In this document: one piece after another, positions 1 through 12,500 of the stretch
Position numbering within the stretch: position 1 is the first letter of the stretch
Layout: the number at the start of each line of letters is the position of its first letter
Source: Earliella scabrosa
Lineage: Eukaryota > Basidiomycota > Agaricomycetes > Polyporales > Polyporaceae
NCBI GenBank assembly: GCA_022605405.1
Contig: JABYQQ010000004.1
Coordinates: 1,240,001 to 1,304,000, forward strand
Reading direction: 5' to 3'
DNA length: 64,000 nt
Notes under the pieces: model-generated
The model's database searches: none
What the model saw: only the letters and a program-made list of their open reading frames with translations
What the model was told of the DNA's origin: nothing
Made by a program: the position numbers and the translations under genes

Positions 1-541
1 GATCGTCGACCTCTACATACCAGAGATGGAGGCCGTGTGCAGCCGCTTGTACCGCCGCTTCCTCGACTTCGACAAGGCTTGCCGCGATGCGATGTACTCC
101 GACTTCGAGCTCTCCGGCCTCGGCGACCGCCTCTGCACGCCCTTGTCGAGCCCTTGCCGCGATCGGTATCGCTCTACACCCGCAACCTACCTGCGTGGAT
201 GCGTTTCGACGCAGTGAAGCTCTACGCCGTGTCCTATCCATCCGGCAAGATCTTTACCCCTCAGCTGCCGTGTGTCCAGTCGTTCCTGACCGCTGTCGCT
301 GCCGATAAACTGCCTTGCGCGCCGGAGGGCGAGAAGCCTAAGACCCTCTGGAGTCAGAGCCCGCCCATCCTACGGTGTACGCCCGAGACAAATACTCGCT
401 GGGCCTTCAGCATCGTCCAGCAGTTCGCTGCTGCAGTGGATGACGCGGTGTCCAAGGTGAGTATGTTCATTGTTTGTAGACGGAATGCTTTTGACTTCAT
501 ATATCAATGCGTAGGTTGAGCTGGAGATAGACGAAGTGTGA
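1..541 (+). CDS. BTB-family protein, C-terminal part (5' truncated, possible frameshift)
   Basis: The window opens inside this gene. The first ~150 nt read in frame 2 and give a segment like the helix after the BTB domain in the neighbouring genes (LYRRFLDFDKACRDAM; compare YRRLLAYHQRCRDAARYV in the next gene). From about nt 165 the convincing frame is frame 1, ending VDDAVSK. A GT-AG intron at 457-514 then joins a nine-codon last exon, 515-541, ending in TGA. That tiny terminal exon after a phase-0 intron is shared with the other BTB genes here. I found no intron that reconciles frames 2 and 1, so a one-base indel (real or assembly error) lies between about 130 and 180. Membership of the BTB family is inferred from the C-terminal pattern only; the BTB domain itself is outside the window. 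Confidence 0.5.
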
Positions 542-860
542 TGGACGTGTGGTCGATAACGCATCTAAAGGAACTGCGCTCCCTCAGCTGATCAAGTCTG
601 TCACTCAGTCTTATGTTACCCGACTCCTCGTGTGTTGGACGATCGGACTGAAACAGCAACAGTCATGTAATGTAGCCTGCCAGTGATAACCACACACCGA
701 ATCCAGTAGATGGGGCTCCGATACGGCACTGGATGCTTGGCGGAACGCGAATAAATAATGCATAAATAGTGAAAGCCGTATTAGTACAGAGCGGCAGAAG
801 GCGAGACATGGGCACGGGCCTATAAATACAGAATTAGACTACCTTATGAAGGACACGCAT
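542..860. other. Intergenic, convergent gene ends
   Basis: About 320 nt between two convergent BTB gene ends. AT-rich tracts such as aataaataatgcataaata near 750-770 could serve 3'-end formation for either gene. No coding or RNA gene seen. Confidence 0.4.
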
Positions 861-2557
861 CTACACAGCTGAAACATCGTTGGGCCAATCTAACATGACC
901 TGTCACAGGAACGAATCAGTTTCCCCGCATAATGGACGGACCTCAGCAGTGATGGAGGACTCACCTTGTCCACCAACGCCTCGATTGTCTCCCCCACATA
1001 CCTCGCAAACTCATAGTAAACCAACAAATGCGCGCGGTCCGAGCAATACTGGCACCCCTTCCCCTTCGGCTGCGCGTCCTCGCACGCTGCGACCGCGTTC
1101 CGCAATAGCTCCGGATTTGTCGCCGTCGCCGCCGTCGGCCACGGGTCCTCCGCGATCCCGCTCATGTACCGCTCGTACCAGCACGGCACCTGCCCGTCAG
1201 TCGCCCACTTTCCAAGCCTGCACGAGCTCTCCAGGTGCGTGCGCCACTTGGGACCAGCGACGTAGCGCGCGGCGTCGCGGCAGCGCTGATGGTACGCGAG
1301 CAGTCGCTGGACGTCCAAGGCGGTCAGCCCGTACTTGTCGAAAGTCGCAAACGTGCTCCCAGTGAGGAGAGAGGTGCGAAGCGTCCGCTTTGCCGCGGTC
1401 GCACCGAGCGCACGCAGGTCGCACCGACACGCGAGAGCGTAGAGCAGCTCGGGTGCAGCGGAGGTGTCGTCCTTGCGAGACGTCAGGGCGTCATCGAGGA
1501 CGCGCATGGCCTTCGGCATCTGGTAGTCCTTCGCCGCAAGAAGCGCGAGATGCAGCGTGTGAAGATCGCTCGGAAGAGCTTCGTCCGTGGGGTAGCACCC
1601 CTTGAGCAGGGCGGAGACGACCTGGCTGGACTCCGGGAGCGAGAGGCGGCGCACGGGATTGGGCAGGGAGAACCGCCGTTCGGACGATGCGGGCACACCT
1701 GCAAGCTTGGACGCGAGCACGGGAGACGCGAGCTCGATGATGCTCTTGTAGACGCGGAACTGCATGTTGTCCGATGTTGATAGGACCACCTCGGCGTCTC
1801 GAGCGTTGAACGGGTACGGGGCTGTCCGCGGTGTGAACGCGAAGGTGGACATCGCCGGCCGCGAAGCGTACACGGAGAGCGACTTTGCTCGGGCGAGGGA
1901 ACTAGCAGGGAAGTCGCTGGGAGGGGGAGTGGGGAGTGATGCACGGTTGGGACGAGCCACAAACCGACTCGAGCTGTGGCCGCTCTTATCGCAGAATGTG
2001 AGGAGCCGGCGATACGCGCCGAGGGGAAGGTCTTGAAGCTCCTCGACATACGAGTACTGCACCTTCTGCTTGAGGACCTCTTTCGCCGCTTCGCTTGCCA
2101 TGTCTTCCAGACCAAGGTGGCAGGCCACAGCGTACACTCGCATGGGCTCGGTGGCGGCAAAAGCGAGCAGTTTGCGCTTTGTGATCTTCAGTGCCTCGCG
2201 CATCTGATATTTCTTCGCCACCTCCAATGTCGATCGCACCTCGGTAAGGGTCTCCAGTGGGGGATCGTCGACTGGATAGCACAAGCGGAAGAGCGGATAG
2301 AGGACGTCGCTCCGTTCGGGAAGGTGGTAATTGGGACAACCATCTATATCGGTTCTGTTTGGAGGTTCGTTGTCATCGTGGGTTTGTGAGACGGTTTGGG
2401 TGAGAAATGATTTCCTTGCTGGGGCCAACATCTCTCTAAAGTAGTCGGATGCAAGGGAGAGAATGACCATGTGCAGCTTGAATAGCACATGGTCCGAAGA
2501 CCACACATAAATATCTGCAGAAGGGTCAGAGAACGGGGTATCGTCTAGAGAGAACAT
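861..2557 (-). CDS. Tandem BTB/POZ domain protein
   Basis: Predicted as complement(861..899, 965..2557). The long ORF begins upstream at a GTG; the first ATG in frame is at 2557, giving MFSLDDTPFSDPSAD, and I take it as the start. Two BTB units are visible. The first has SADIYVWSSDHVLFKLHMVIL and then LFRLCYP; the second begins near residue 255 with DAEVVLSTSDNMQFRVYKSII and then LLKGCYP. Each is followed by an alpha-helical BACK-like stretch (YRRLLTF, VQRLLAYHQRCRD). A CxxC knuckle (GCQYC) lies near the C-terminus. The last intron (900-964) splices to a 13-codon final exon, as in its paralogues. BTB proteins often serve as Cullin-3 adaptors or transcription cofactors; substrate and partner here are unknown. 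Confidence 0.8.
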
Positions 2558-2815
2558 GACGGTTGAGAGCAAGAGGCTGGGGACAGGCGCGGTGAGGCAC
2601 TGCAGCAAGAAGGGCCACAGCTTCACTTTGAGCGCCTATTGATGGACACAACATCATCACGCCGTTTGGATTCGTCTGAGGAACGGACACACGTAAGCAT
2701 TGCTTTGCGATAATCGTACATACATTCGTCGTAGGCCGCAACGTTCACTTCCAGAGCGTGAATCTCGACACAACTGCGATCTTGTGCTCGCAGCTCAGAG
2801 CGCTGGATAGGCGCG

Positions 2816-4606
2816 TCACAGCTCGAATTCGACCTGCGCAAGAACAACAATGATCAGCACAGCTTCCGGTCAGCTGCAGCAGTCCGTTCGCCCTACCTCT
2901 TTCACTCGCAGCGGAATCTCGCGAAGGGCCTTACCGACACGACACACGTTCGTCGCGAGGCTCTGGCAGGAACTGCACCATTTCCTAGCGTCGGAGGTGG
3001 CTTCGATCAACTCCTCCGTCGTCGCCGCAACGCGACCAGGCTGCTGCTCGAGGTTGTCTGAGACCTCTTTCATATACGTCTTGAACCAGGCATTTCCGTG
3101 ATTCACAGGCGGCGGATAATAGGGAGGATACCGCACAGGCTGTATAATAATGGGAGGTGCAGGGGTGCCAGACATCGACCGCTGGTACCCGTCCCACTCC
3201 TGGTACGACGGTGTCGAAGTACGTGAGTAGGTACCTCGTGCATCGCCTTCCAGGTCACCAGTCACATCCGAGAGGATGCTCTTCGCAATTTCCCGGCACG
3301 ACCGGTAGTGCATGAGGAGACGGTGGTAGGGGAGGCCCGGAGAGTGCTCCATCTCCCGTAAATACACGCCCTCGAAGGCGGTCTCGAGCACATGGGTCGC
3401 AGCTTGCTTGGCGCAGACACTGAGGCCGGCCCCCGCTGCGAGCAAAAACGCACGCAGAGGCGCTGGTTTTGCCGCAGCGCTCCAGCGGCTGGAGACCGTC
3501 CGACGCACACTGCCCATATCGAGACGCTCGGAAGCTAGAAGCAAATCGACGAGATGGGCCGGGTCGGATGGGATCTCCGCCTCTCCAGGGTAGCATAGCT
3601 TGAGGAGCGGTGCGAGTGCCCGTGCAGTGACGTCGAGCTGCACCTTGGGCAGGGCCACCGTGCCTGAAGATGGCTCGTTCGAGGCATCAACTGTTGCGCG
3701 AACGGCCTCGTCGACCTTCGCTTGAAGCAGTGGAGATGCGACGGAGATGACACCGCGATGCACGGGAAACTCGACCTCATCAGATGAGGTGAGTATGACG
3801 TCGGGGTTGGGAACGTTCGTGACAGGGCCATGGGCGGGCGCATCGTCTTCGGCAGGATGAACATCGCTAAGAGGTGGGGATAGGAGCTTGAACGCAAAGT
3901 CGACTTTGCCTCGGAGGCGATGGAACTCGTGCAGACGGAAGACGTGCCCTGCGTGAATACCGTCCATGTCCTCCAGGCTTGGAATATCGAGCGTTGCCAA
4001 AGGCAACATGAGCTCAGCGGCGCGACGCGCCACCTCTTCCAACCCCGTTCGGCATGCGACTGCCCATACTGTGAGGGGAAACTGGGGGGCGTAGGAGAGC
4101 AGCTCGTCGCTCAGTGTCGCGACGGGAAGTTCCATCTCGTACTTGAGCGCAGCTTGCAGAATGGGTTCAATATCCTTGAACGCCCGTGACTTCGGCTTGA
4201 CAATTGGGTAACATATCCGCATGAGCGCGTTGAGGACTGTAGCGCTTTCAGAGATGTCGATGACAGGTGGGCGGTTGTCGCTGGGTTCAGATCCTCCCGG
4301 ATGCGGTTGTGGAAGGGACAACAGCGTCTCGAACACGGGGGATGCCTCGAGCAGAATCTGACTGTGCAGACGAAACTAGAGTTTGTCAGCTGTCCGCAGA
4401 ATAATGTCTGCGTTGGGCCGATTGAAAGGAAACGGAACTTCGTGTATCTCCTCTTGCTGGGGAGGTGACTGCATGGAGACAACCGACGCTGGTTGATGGA
4501 GGGGAGAAGCGACGGAAGTTGGAGGGGAGTTCGACTGACTGCGACTGGGAGATATCTGTATGGTGACCACTGGTCGAGGCTGGGGATCTGGGTATAGAGG
4601 TATCAT
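2816..4606 (-). pseudogene. Tandem BTB/POZ gene interrupted by an in-frame stop
   Basis: Predicted as complement(2816..2833, 2897..4606). Translation starts at ATG 4606 (MIPLYPDPQPRP) and reads into a typical BTB start, NADIILRTADKL. It then meets TAG at 4376-4378 and continues in the same frame as FRLHSQILLEASPVFE, exactly where paralogues have an acidic residue (compare ADNVDFHVWKAILLEASPV in the 40.6 kb gene). A second BTB begins at NPDVILTSSDEVEFPVHRGV. A CSSC knuckle sits near the C-terminus. The final intron 2834-2896 joins a five-codon exon plus stop (VEFEL). The rest of the frame is intact, so the lesion is a single nonsense codon: a young pseudogene, a polymorphism, read-through, or a sequence error. 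No intron fits around the TAG. Confidence 0.7.
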
Positions 4607-4963
4607 GATAGTTGAACGTTGGCAGTCACCTACGAAAGATCGTCAAGGATGCCGCCTGAGGATGCCAGCAAAGAGTTTCTGGAGTCGGCGCTTGCGAAAC
4701 ATTTACATAAGCAAGACGTCACACATATGAGGAAATTAGACCACCAACGGTCCACCACTCTCCGCGAACCATCATCTTGTCCTGTGTACAGTCGCCCAAT
4801 GATGAGTGTAGACTCGGGAACAGGAGCGTAAGTAAGACCATCAGCGGCCGGGCTTTCTACCACTGCCATGTCCCTATCGATCGGACGCCCGGCTAGTACT
4901 AAGTAGTATAGTCACGGTAAGTAAGTACTTCTTCCACTTGCCAATGGCTGAACCCATTGAACT
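4607..4963. other. Intergenic between two minus-strand genes
   Basis: About 360 nt between the broken BTB gene and the membrane-protein gene. It should contain the promoter of the former and the 3' end of the latter. No additional gene is supported. Confidence 0.35.
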
Positions 4964-6269
4964 TCATCCTATGTAGAGCTGCTCTCCAATCTGCTCAGAC
5001 CCGTAATGGTAAGCAAGCCATACTGACGTGGATGGCCGCATAGGCTCCTTGTCTGGCACGAACCTCTGGTCTAAGTGACTTTCGACGCCGCCAGGTAGCC
5101 ATTTCAAGGTAGACATACGCCGAGTGGTGGACCACGCTTGGCCACGCCGTCTGAGGCCCACACGGAAGATGACGATGGAAAATATGATGCCGCACATGGG
5201 AGTTCCCTAGGCACGAGGTCAGCACCGTTATATCCAATACTGTACCAAGCCACCATTGGTATGAGCCGCACCATTTCAGACATTATCTCCAAACTGGGCG
5301 ATTCAAAAGCAGCTGCTATAACAAACGCGGAGAGCAGCGCGGCGTTGATCGCCCCACTCTCTAGGACGATGCGGAGGATGGGCGTGAGGCGATGATGTTC
5401 CGACCGCAAGTCGAGATTCATGACTTGGACAACCGCACGGTCTGTCGACCATATGCGATACGCAAGCAGAGCTATATGGAGGGGCGCGTTGATTAGCGCA
5501 TGAGGGTGCAGAATAAGGAGTGACTTGACCAACATGTTGCGAGAGCGTTCGCGACGAGACTGGCAGAGAAGAAGAGCGTCAATGAATGTTGTTGGGCGAA
5601 AATACTTTGGTGGGCGAAGTGCATGAAGGCATATAATAGATAATATCCAGATCCTGCGGGCCTGGAGCGTTGGCAAGGTTCGTTACACCTACAGACTGCT
5701 GATATACCAGCTTACCTGCCGCCACGATAGCAAGGATGAGTGGGAAAGCCACCAACCAAGTGTTGCGATCCCAAACGACCCAGCATCTGTAAATCTTACA
5801 ATTCGGCCCAGAGATGTCAGCCGGATGGAGTTTGTTGGCGATGTCACGAGGAACTGCGGCATTATTACGTACCACAAACAGATCCCCAACCAAGAGTGAG
5901 GCCGCGAAGAGACTATGCCTTGCGAGAAACTCCTCCATGTATTCGACCCTCGCATCGCGGGTATCATGTTGCAGGAAGGCGATAGAGACGTAGATGACGT
6001 CAAGGATGAAGCGTGCAGTCGCTAAAGCTAACAGCAGAAGGCCTGCTACGGCCATAGGACAGCTGATCTCCGTCTCGTTGCGCGCTCTTCGACGATAAAG
6101 GTCGTAGCTGGAGCTAACGAAAAGACACACAAATATGCCTACTCCGCCAAAGAAACGAGTGAGAACAGCCCTCACTCGGGGGGTACACGAAGCCACTAGA
6201 CAACACACCGTAGAGTGGTCCTCCGATTGCAAGACCAAAGAATTCCGCTGAATCAATTGTAACTGCCAT
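4964..6269 (-). CDS. Fungal multi-pass membrane protein, unknown function (copy A)
   Basis: Six exons: complement(4964..5206, 5272..5471, 5534..5653, 5716..5794, 5873..6138, 6209..6269), 322 residues. The model was cross-checked against the paralogue at 16.3-17.7 kb: phases agree at every junction and three exon lengths are identical (61, 79 and 120 nt). The protein has about six or seven hydrophobic segments, e.g. IFVCLFVSS, LLLLALATARFILDVIYVSI, WLVAFPLILAIVAAG and a final CGIIFSIVIFRVGL. Marker motifs are YDLYRRR, YRCWVVW and LLAYRIWS, followed by a short basic cytosolic tail. The topology resembles the many basidiomycete seven-TM-like proteins of unknown function; a receptor role would be inference only. 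One donor site, GTTGGT after 5534, is weak. Confidence 0.8.
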
Positions 6270-7110
6270 ATGTTGTCAGAGAAGGAGCGCGAGAGATTGG
6301 GGCCAGACTCGGAGAGGGTGCTACCAGTATCGAGCTCAACGACTTTATGGTCACAACCATCGGACCTCTACGTTGTCCTATAGAAGGTCCGAAGTGATCG
6401 TTTCAAAAACCTAAACCGCGCCGCAAGATCGAGAACAAACTAACGTCTGTCCAGTCGTATGAGAACTGTTGATGACACGAGCTCCGACCTGTCTCAGTAT
6501 TCATCGCATCTTGACGGACTGAGGTGGCGAATCCGATGATCAGAGTGAGCACTGAAAGCCAGCAGCATCGCATCGTAGCGGCGGCTCCGATGGCGCAAAT
6601 GAAGCAAATGAAAAAAGAAGAAGAAATCCAATCTGCAGCTGACCATACTATGTTGTATGAAGTTGAACGCGCGCATCAGTCGGACTGAAGTACTTTCAAC
6701 GCGCGGGACCATAGGACAGTCGAGTTTGAGTTTTCCACTGGTGCAGTACTAGGGACTAGTACGTACTTAGTACTTATTGAGCTCAGTGGAGGGCTGCCCC
6801 AGTCTGAGTGGTCCACTTACTGCCAAGGTTGTTGACTATCATCCAGAGATCTGCCATTTCGTTTTGAAGACGTCCGAGATAATTTTCCGAGTGAATTCAG
6901 CCGCGCTGCAGAGCTTGCTGCAGCTGGGTCACTGGGTGCCGTACGATGTCTTGTCGGAAATGAATCCTGCACATGTTGAGTAGACACGTAGTCAATACTA
7001 TGTAGTAGGGCACGTCCGGTCATTCAGGAAGACAACTAGCCATGAGCCCTCCTCGTTCTCGGAGTGGGGGATCGGAAACACTGATGCGAAAACCAATGAC
7101 TGGGGATAGC
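6270..7110. other. Intergenic, no gene seen
   Basis: Upstream region of the membrane-protein gene. A purine-rich aaaaaagaagaagaaa tract is near 6612-6630. Short ORFs are not supported by codon pattern or splice sites. Confidence 0.35.
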
Positions 7111-7114
7111 AAAA
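7111..7114 (-). terminator. Pol III T-run of tRNA-Arg copy 1
   Basis: Four A residues on the plus strand give TTTT directly after the discriminator base of the tRNA, a minimal RNA polymerase III terminator. Confidence 0.6.
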
Positions 7115-7192
7115 TGACCACCGCAGGGGTCGAACCTGCAATCTCCTGATTACCCTTCGTAGTCAGACGCGTTGCCATTACGCCAGGCGGCC
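7115..7192 (-). tRNA. tRNA-Arg(ACG) with 6-nt intron, copy 1
   Basis: Reverse-strand sequence folds as a complete tRNA. The acceptor is GGCCGCC paired to GGTGGTC with discriminator A. The D-arm is GCG...CGC, the anticodon stem TCTGA/TCAGG and the T-arm GCAGG-TTCGACC-CCTGC. The anticodon loop CTACGA-A gives ACG (inosine-modifiable, reads CGU/CGC/CGA). Six extra bases (AGGGTA) sit just 3' of A37, the canonical tRNA intron position. Very short tRNA introns are known in basidiomycetes. The mature sequence is identical to the copy at 29.9 kb. Confidence 0.9.
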
Positions 7193-9538
7193 ATACAGTT
7201 TCGCACCCTCGCAAGTAGTATAGCCAGTCGCTGCTATCTGGACTTGCTGATTTCAGCCCTCGCTTCGACGTCTCGGAGTCCACAGTGCGCGGGTCCCAAC
7301 TCCCAACACAAGTCTGCGAACCTCAGAGCCGTCAAGGTCACGCTACCGTCAACTGCGCTCGATCACTCACCATGGTCCATGAGCGCAAAACGACCGGTCC
7401 GAAGTGCGGGTCGAGTGATCGCTCCACAACACCTCGGTGATCTTCTGTGATCGGGCAAGAGATCTGACCGAACGATCCGGATGTGGCGCATGTGATTATA
7501 CATAGGGGACGTCCCGTACCCGAGTATTCACCGGTCGGGGATGACTTCGACTCGAGCCAGTTCACAACGTCAGATCGCAAGGGCGGTCGCGGTCATGGGA
7601 TTCGTACGCTGCACGTTGCGCGAAGTCACGTACATACTTGGAAGCCTGTTCAAGTCAGTGGTTGTGGTCAATGTTCCAGGTACAAAGTGCAGGTGCTATG
7701 CTTCGAAGTTCGAGTGAGCTGCGATGGCGAAGTCCGCTAACGGGGGACAACACCTGACGAGCGCGCGCTGGGACAGATGGCTGTGGACGCCGATATCTGT
7801 CTAGGAAGTACATCAGCATTGCCGGAACGCGGGGTCATTTGCCGTAGAAAGATGTCAAACTTTTCCAGGGCAATGGACTTACCGTCATCGAGCATGCTTG
7901 AGCTTCACAGACAATGTCAGCACGAGATGGATGACGTCTCCGCCCACATCCAATCACGCACGCGGGGATCACACACGCGGGGAGATCGGAGCAGCCACCC
8001 GACGTACGCTCTCACCGCAGTGGCACAACGGTGCGTAGCCCGATGCAAGTCCACTAGAATTTCCAAACGTCAATCGCGCAGCTAGCTAGCAGCAGAAGAG
8101 AACCAAGATCCGACGCTGAGAACGACGCACCTTCGGAGCGCTGCATGTTATAATTGAAGAGCGGAGAGGAAGCCCCAAGTCTCGCGGATAGGGTGATCAC
8201 AGGGACCTGCCCGGGCACGGAAGACGGCCGAAGAGGCAGGTTGCCGTCGTCTCCGAGGCGGAAGCTTTCCATGCGAGCGTCCGCGTCCGGAGCATAGCTC
8301 TCGTTGGCATGGATGGGAGAATCCGTCCCCGCACTACTGTCACCCCGTGTCGTAAGGGGATCAAGGGCGATGCTCACGGACGCGGGGAATGACAGTGGAA
8401 TGACTGTCCGTGAGCACCGTCGACCGCGTCCCGGAGTCGTACTTGCCTTGTCAAGCCTGTCGCAGCTTTGGGCCCCGTTTCGCATTCTCATGTCTGCGAC
8501 CAACACGACTGCGGGCGGTCACTTGACCTCGGGCACTGTCTAGCGAGAGCGTGGGGTGTTGCAGCGATGGCTACGAACGCTGAGTTCCGGGATGAACGCA
8601 AACATGCACAGCACATCGGCCTTGTTCACGTCACGATTGGACACGGTGCTCGAGCAGTGCGGGGCTGAGGCTACATTGTCTGGGGCAGGGACGTCTGGGG
8701 CGGTGACGCAGCGCTCCGCCCGAGTGTCCTCGTGAAATGGGAACCGGGGGCGACGGTGAGGGGGCGGGGAGGCGAAGGTGGCTAAAGTGGTGCATCCGCC
8801 GAGGGCACTGATCAGGCTCGAGGAGCTGAGAGGACGAGTGCGGAGAATCGAGAGATATGAGCGTGCTCGAGGACGGCAGGAGGGCAGCATGGGCGCACCT
8901 CGGAGGATTTTGTGGTCCGTCCGGGCCGCGGTGCAGTCCACGCCCCCCACGGCCGTCGCGCGCGGGTCTCGGGGTGTGCGAGGAGGAGAGCTGAGCTGGG
9001 CTGAGCTGAGCCGTGCGCGCAGGGGAGCAGGGCGGGGAAACAGAGCTCGCGGGGCCATCGATGGGCAGCCCTGGGCGCGGCCGCGGGGGCGAATCGATAG
9101 GACTCGGAGGGGAAAATTGGCGGGAGGAGACGCGGCATGGGCGGGCGGAAAGCTGCTCCCGGCGGGCGCATGGCAAAAAAGGGCACGTGGCTCGGAAGAG
9201 TGCGGGCGGACCTGGCATCACCGCCAACCAACTCTCCACCGCTCTCCCAACCCTCATCTTTCTCTCTCGCCGTCCATGGCGACCCCCGCCCTCTGAGCAC
9301 CACCGCGACCACTCCCTCGTCGTCTCCCGCGTCGTCGCAGGCCCAGTGCTTGTCGACGCCAGCATCTCCCCCGCCGTCCAGCTCATCGCGGCTCTTTCCA
9401 CCCCAAGTTCCACCCGGGCCCTCGCTCCCGACTCACCTTGACGGTCCAACACTCGTCTTCTGGAACTTTTCTTTCCCATCCCCTTTCCCTCGCACACACC
9501 CTCCAGCAGCCCCTCGTTGCTCCTCGCAGCTCGCACTG
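7193..9538. other. Intergenic; GC-rich upstream region of the Reg1-like gene
   Basis: No gene supported in 7193-8540; some reverse-strand frames around 8054-8506 look weakly coding but lack a coherent exon chain. 8600-9230 is very GC-rich. 9200-9300 is pyrimidine-rich (ctctcccaaccctcatctttctctctc), typical of transcription start regions of fungal housekeeping genes. Confidence 0.35.
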
Positions 9539-12500
9539 ATGAGCATGCCCGTCCCAGCGACCCTGACGAGCTATCTTCCCGTCCTGCTCGTGAGCGTCAC
9601 CCACAACGCCGTCCCCGACGACTCCTCGTTCGACACCCAGCCCGAGGGCCAGGTCGACTACCTCTCCCACAACTGGAAGGAGGAGGACGTATGGCGCTCA
9701 TGGCGCAGCATGACCCGCCAGAAGAATGCCATCGCCAACGGCATGCGTCTTGAGAACGCGAGCTGGCGGACGTGGTGGAAGCAGAGGAACAAGCTCAAGA
9801 CCATCAGTCCTGAAACCCTTAACTGGTACGTCTCGTTTTGTATCCCTGCGCCTTTCATTTCTCGTATCGCGCTCCTCAAACATGCGGGATGCGTACCTGA
9901 TAACGCTCCTCATGTTTGACGAGCGTCGATGTCTCGTTTGCGGCGTAAATATCCAATCATAACGTCCTCGACCATTGTGAGATATGGCTCTCGACGTGCT
10001 CCGCAGGCGCATATCGTCCTCAAACACGTCGATGGCCATGTCGATGGTCTTCAAATGGGGGCGCATGTCTGCCCCATGTTCTTCGCTTCCTTTCTCTGAC
10101 ACGTTCGCAGGCTCAAGGACTCAGACGTTACCTGGCTCTACGGCCCTCTCCACATCGGCCATGATTGGACCGATTACTCGCAACACAAGACCCCCAAGCT
10201 GCACGCCGGCCAACGCAAGACGAGCACCGATGCGCTTCCCGGCCCGTACTCGACGAACACGAAGCCTGCGCCTACGCCTGCCCCCGCGCCAACTAAGCCG
10301 ATCTTGAAGCGACGCAGCATCAGTCAACTACTGTCCCTTCCTGCAAGTCCCTTCTTCACTCAGCCCGAGAGCGACGAGGAGGAAGAGGAAGTGGACCCCC
10401 ACAGCATCGCAAGTGCGCCACCCACTCGCCCGCCACTAGTCCACACCAAGAGCGACACCCACATCAGCATGCGCGGGAGGCCGTTCCGCAAGAACTCACC
10501 CCCACGCATCATCGCGGAGGACGGCTCGTCACATGACGGCACGTCGCACCTCGTGTCCCAAGGTACGACCTCAAGCGAGGCTTCCGGGTCCACCGGCAGC
10601 GACCAAGACCTCAGTGGAGCGTCCAGCACTGGTGTCGAAGGCCCGGCCAAGAAGAAGCATATCTCCTTCAATACCTTTGTGGAGCAGTGCATCGCGATCG
10701 AGAAGCCCAAGCTTAAGCGATCCACGACTGGACCTGCTCGGGGTGGACGGATGTTTGATGCATATGATGATGGGTGAGTGGCACTATCCTCGCACCATCA
10801 GCGATCGGCCGACGATGCTCAATCACCCGACCGTTCCTGCGTTATCAGGTATGATTCAGAGCTCGGCTACGATGGCGAGTACGACGAACCGTCGATGTAC
10901 TACATCGACAACAACGTCGCGATCGGATCGGATTCCGAGGACGATGACGACGACGACGTCTTGGAGATGAGGACCGCCTCGTCTCGGTCGCGGTCAAACT
11001 CCGCGTCGTCGTTGCGCAATCCATCGCTTGCCACCGCCCTCACCACCGATGCTGCGGTACAGTCGCGTCCGCGGCCACCCATGGTTCGCCGGCTATCCAC
11101 AGATAGGGAACATGTCACCATCGCTCCGATCGCACCCACCCTGCTGAAGAGTACCGGTGTCGGCAACGAGCTCGCGTCATTACCTGAAGGGAAGGCACTC
11201 GAGTCTCCCAAGGAGGTCGACCTCGTTTATGTTCCGACAGCAGCCCATTACAGTCTCCCTAACACACCCAATGTCGAGGATGTGTACCACCACAGGGAGT
11301 CGTACTTCACCGTCGGCACCGCGTCATCATATCCCCGCTCACCCCTCCCTCGTTCACCTGCTCCCGGGTCCTCTCCTAGGATACCGAGCGTCGGTATGCC
11401 ACCAGAACACGATGCTGGTGGCCCGCCTATCAGGCGGACGAGTTCGGGATCCTTCTTCCCTGCGCAGTCCATAGTCGACTCTCCGATGATGATCGACGAC
11501 GCGCCTCTCGAGGACGCCTTTGACTACTTCGGTGGTCCGGACCTTGGCGAGGACTACGGTCGGACACACGTCTCGAGGAGACGTCAACGGAGAGACGTCC
11601 GCGACGATGACATGCGCGGGGGCGAGATCACTCGTTACTCAGAAGGCGGCGCAGCGAGCGTCACGAACGGGAGGAGTAACAGCTGGCGCGCGAGTCCCAG
11701 TCCCAGCCCAGAAGACTCACCTCGCACACCGGACGCGGATATGCCCGTTGTGGTCGTGAACGAGGTGAACGGGGCGGTCGAGGAGAGGCAGGAGCGCTCC
11801 AGGGAGAGCAGCCCGTCTCGTTCGTCTGTGCTGTACCGGATACCAGAACAGCAACCCGCCGCCTCGTCAATACCGTCCACACCGGCTGTGCCCATCCCCC
11901 GTACCAACCCCGCACACGCACACATCGTCGCCTCATCAATACCGAACTCTATCCTCCCCTCCTCCGCACCCGGATCCGGCCTCTGCACCGACCCTGCGCT
12001 TCTGTCCCCATCCGACGTCGTGCCTGTGCGCGGTCGGATGCCGCACTCGCCGAGCGTCAGCGGAAGCACGACGACCGGATCATCATCGTACCATTCCAGC
12101 GACTCGCGCTCCGCGTCCAGCTCGCGCGGCCGCTCGTCCACCCGCACGTCGTCGTTTTCGGACCGCGAGCGCTCGGGCAGCCGCAGTCGCAGCAGGAGCA
12201 GAGGGACGAGCTCGCCCATCGGGAGCATCTCGCCCACGGGCAGCGCGATCGGCATCGGCGGAAGCAACGCGCATGCGGGCGCGCGGTGTCGGGACCGCGA
12301 GCGGGATCGGGACAGGGGCCGAGACGGGGATAAGGACTTCCGGGGGAGTAGGAAACGGGGTGGCGAGGAGGAGCGCGGCCGGGAACGCACGGGGAGAAGG
12401 CTGGGCGACAGCCTGAGCCCGCCGAGCGTGGTGAGCTCGCCGTCGCGCGGGAGCAGCGACGAAGGTGTGTACCAGCCTTACTCGCCCGTCCTCACGGAGG

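Noticed and set aside
2558..2626. N-terminal extension of the tandem-BTB protein from 2626
   Set aside because: The upstream start is GTG, preceded by an in-frame TAG; nuclear genes need ATG unless spliced, and no upstream exon was found.
8054..8506. 150-codon minus-strand frame with weakly coding composition
   Set aside because: No recognisable motif, no consistent splice partners, non-ATG start.
8631..9536. 301-codon open frame on the minus strand
   Set aside because: Lies in GC-rich promoter sequence of the Reg1-like gene; repetitive Arg/Gly/Pro composition is typical of GC-driven spurious frames.
11635..12390. 251-codon minus-strand frame rich in Arg/Ser/Leu
   Set aside because: Antisense shadow of the Ser/Arg-rich disordered region of the Reg1-like protein.
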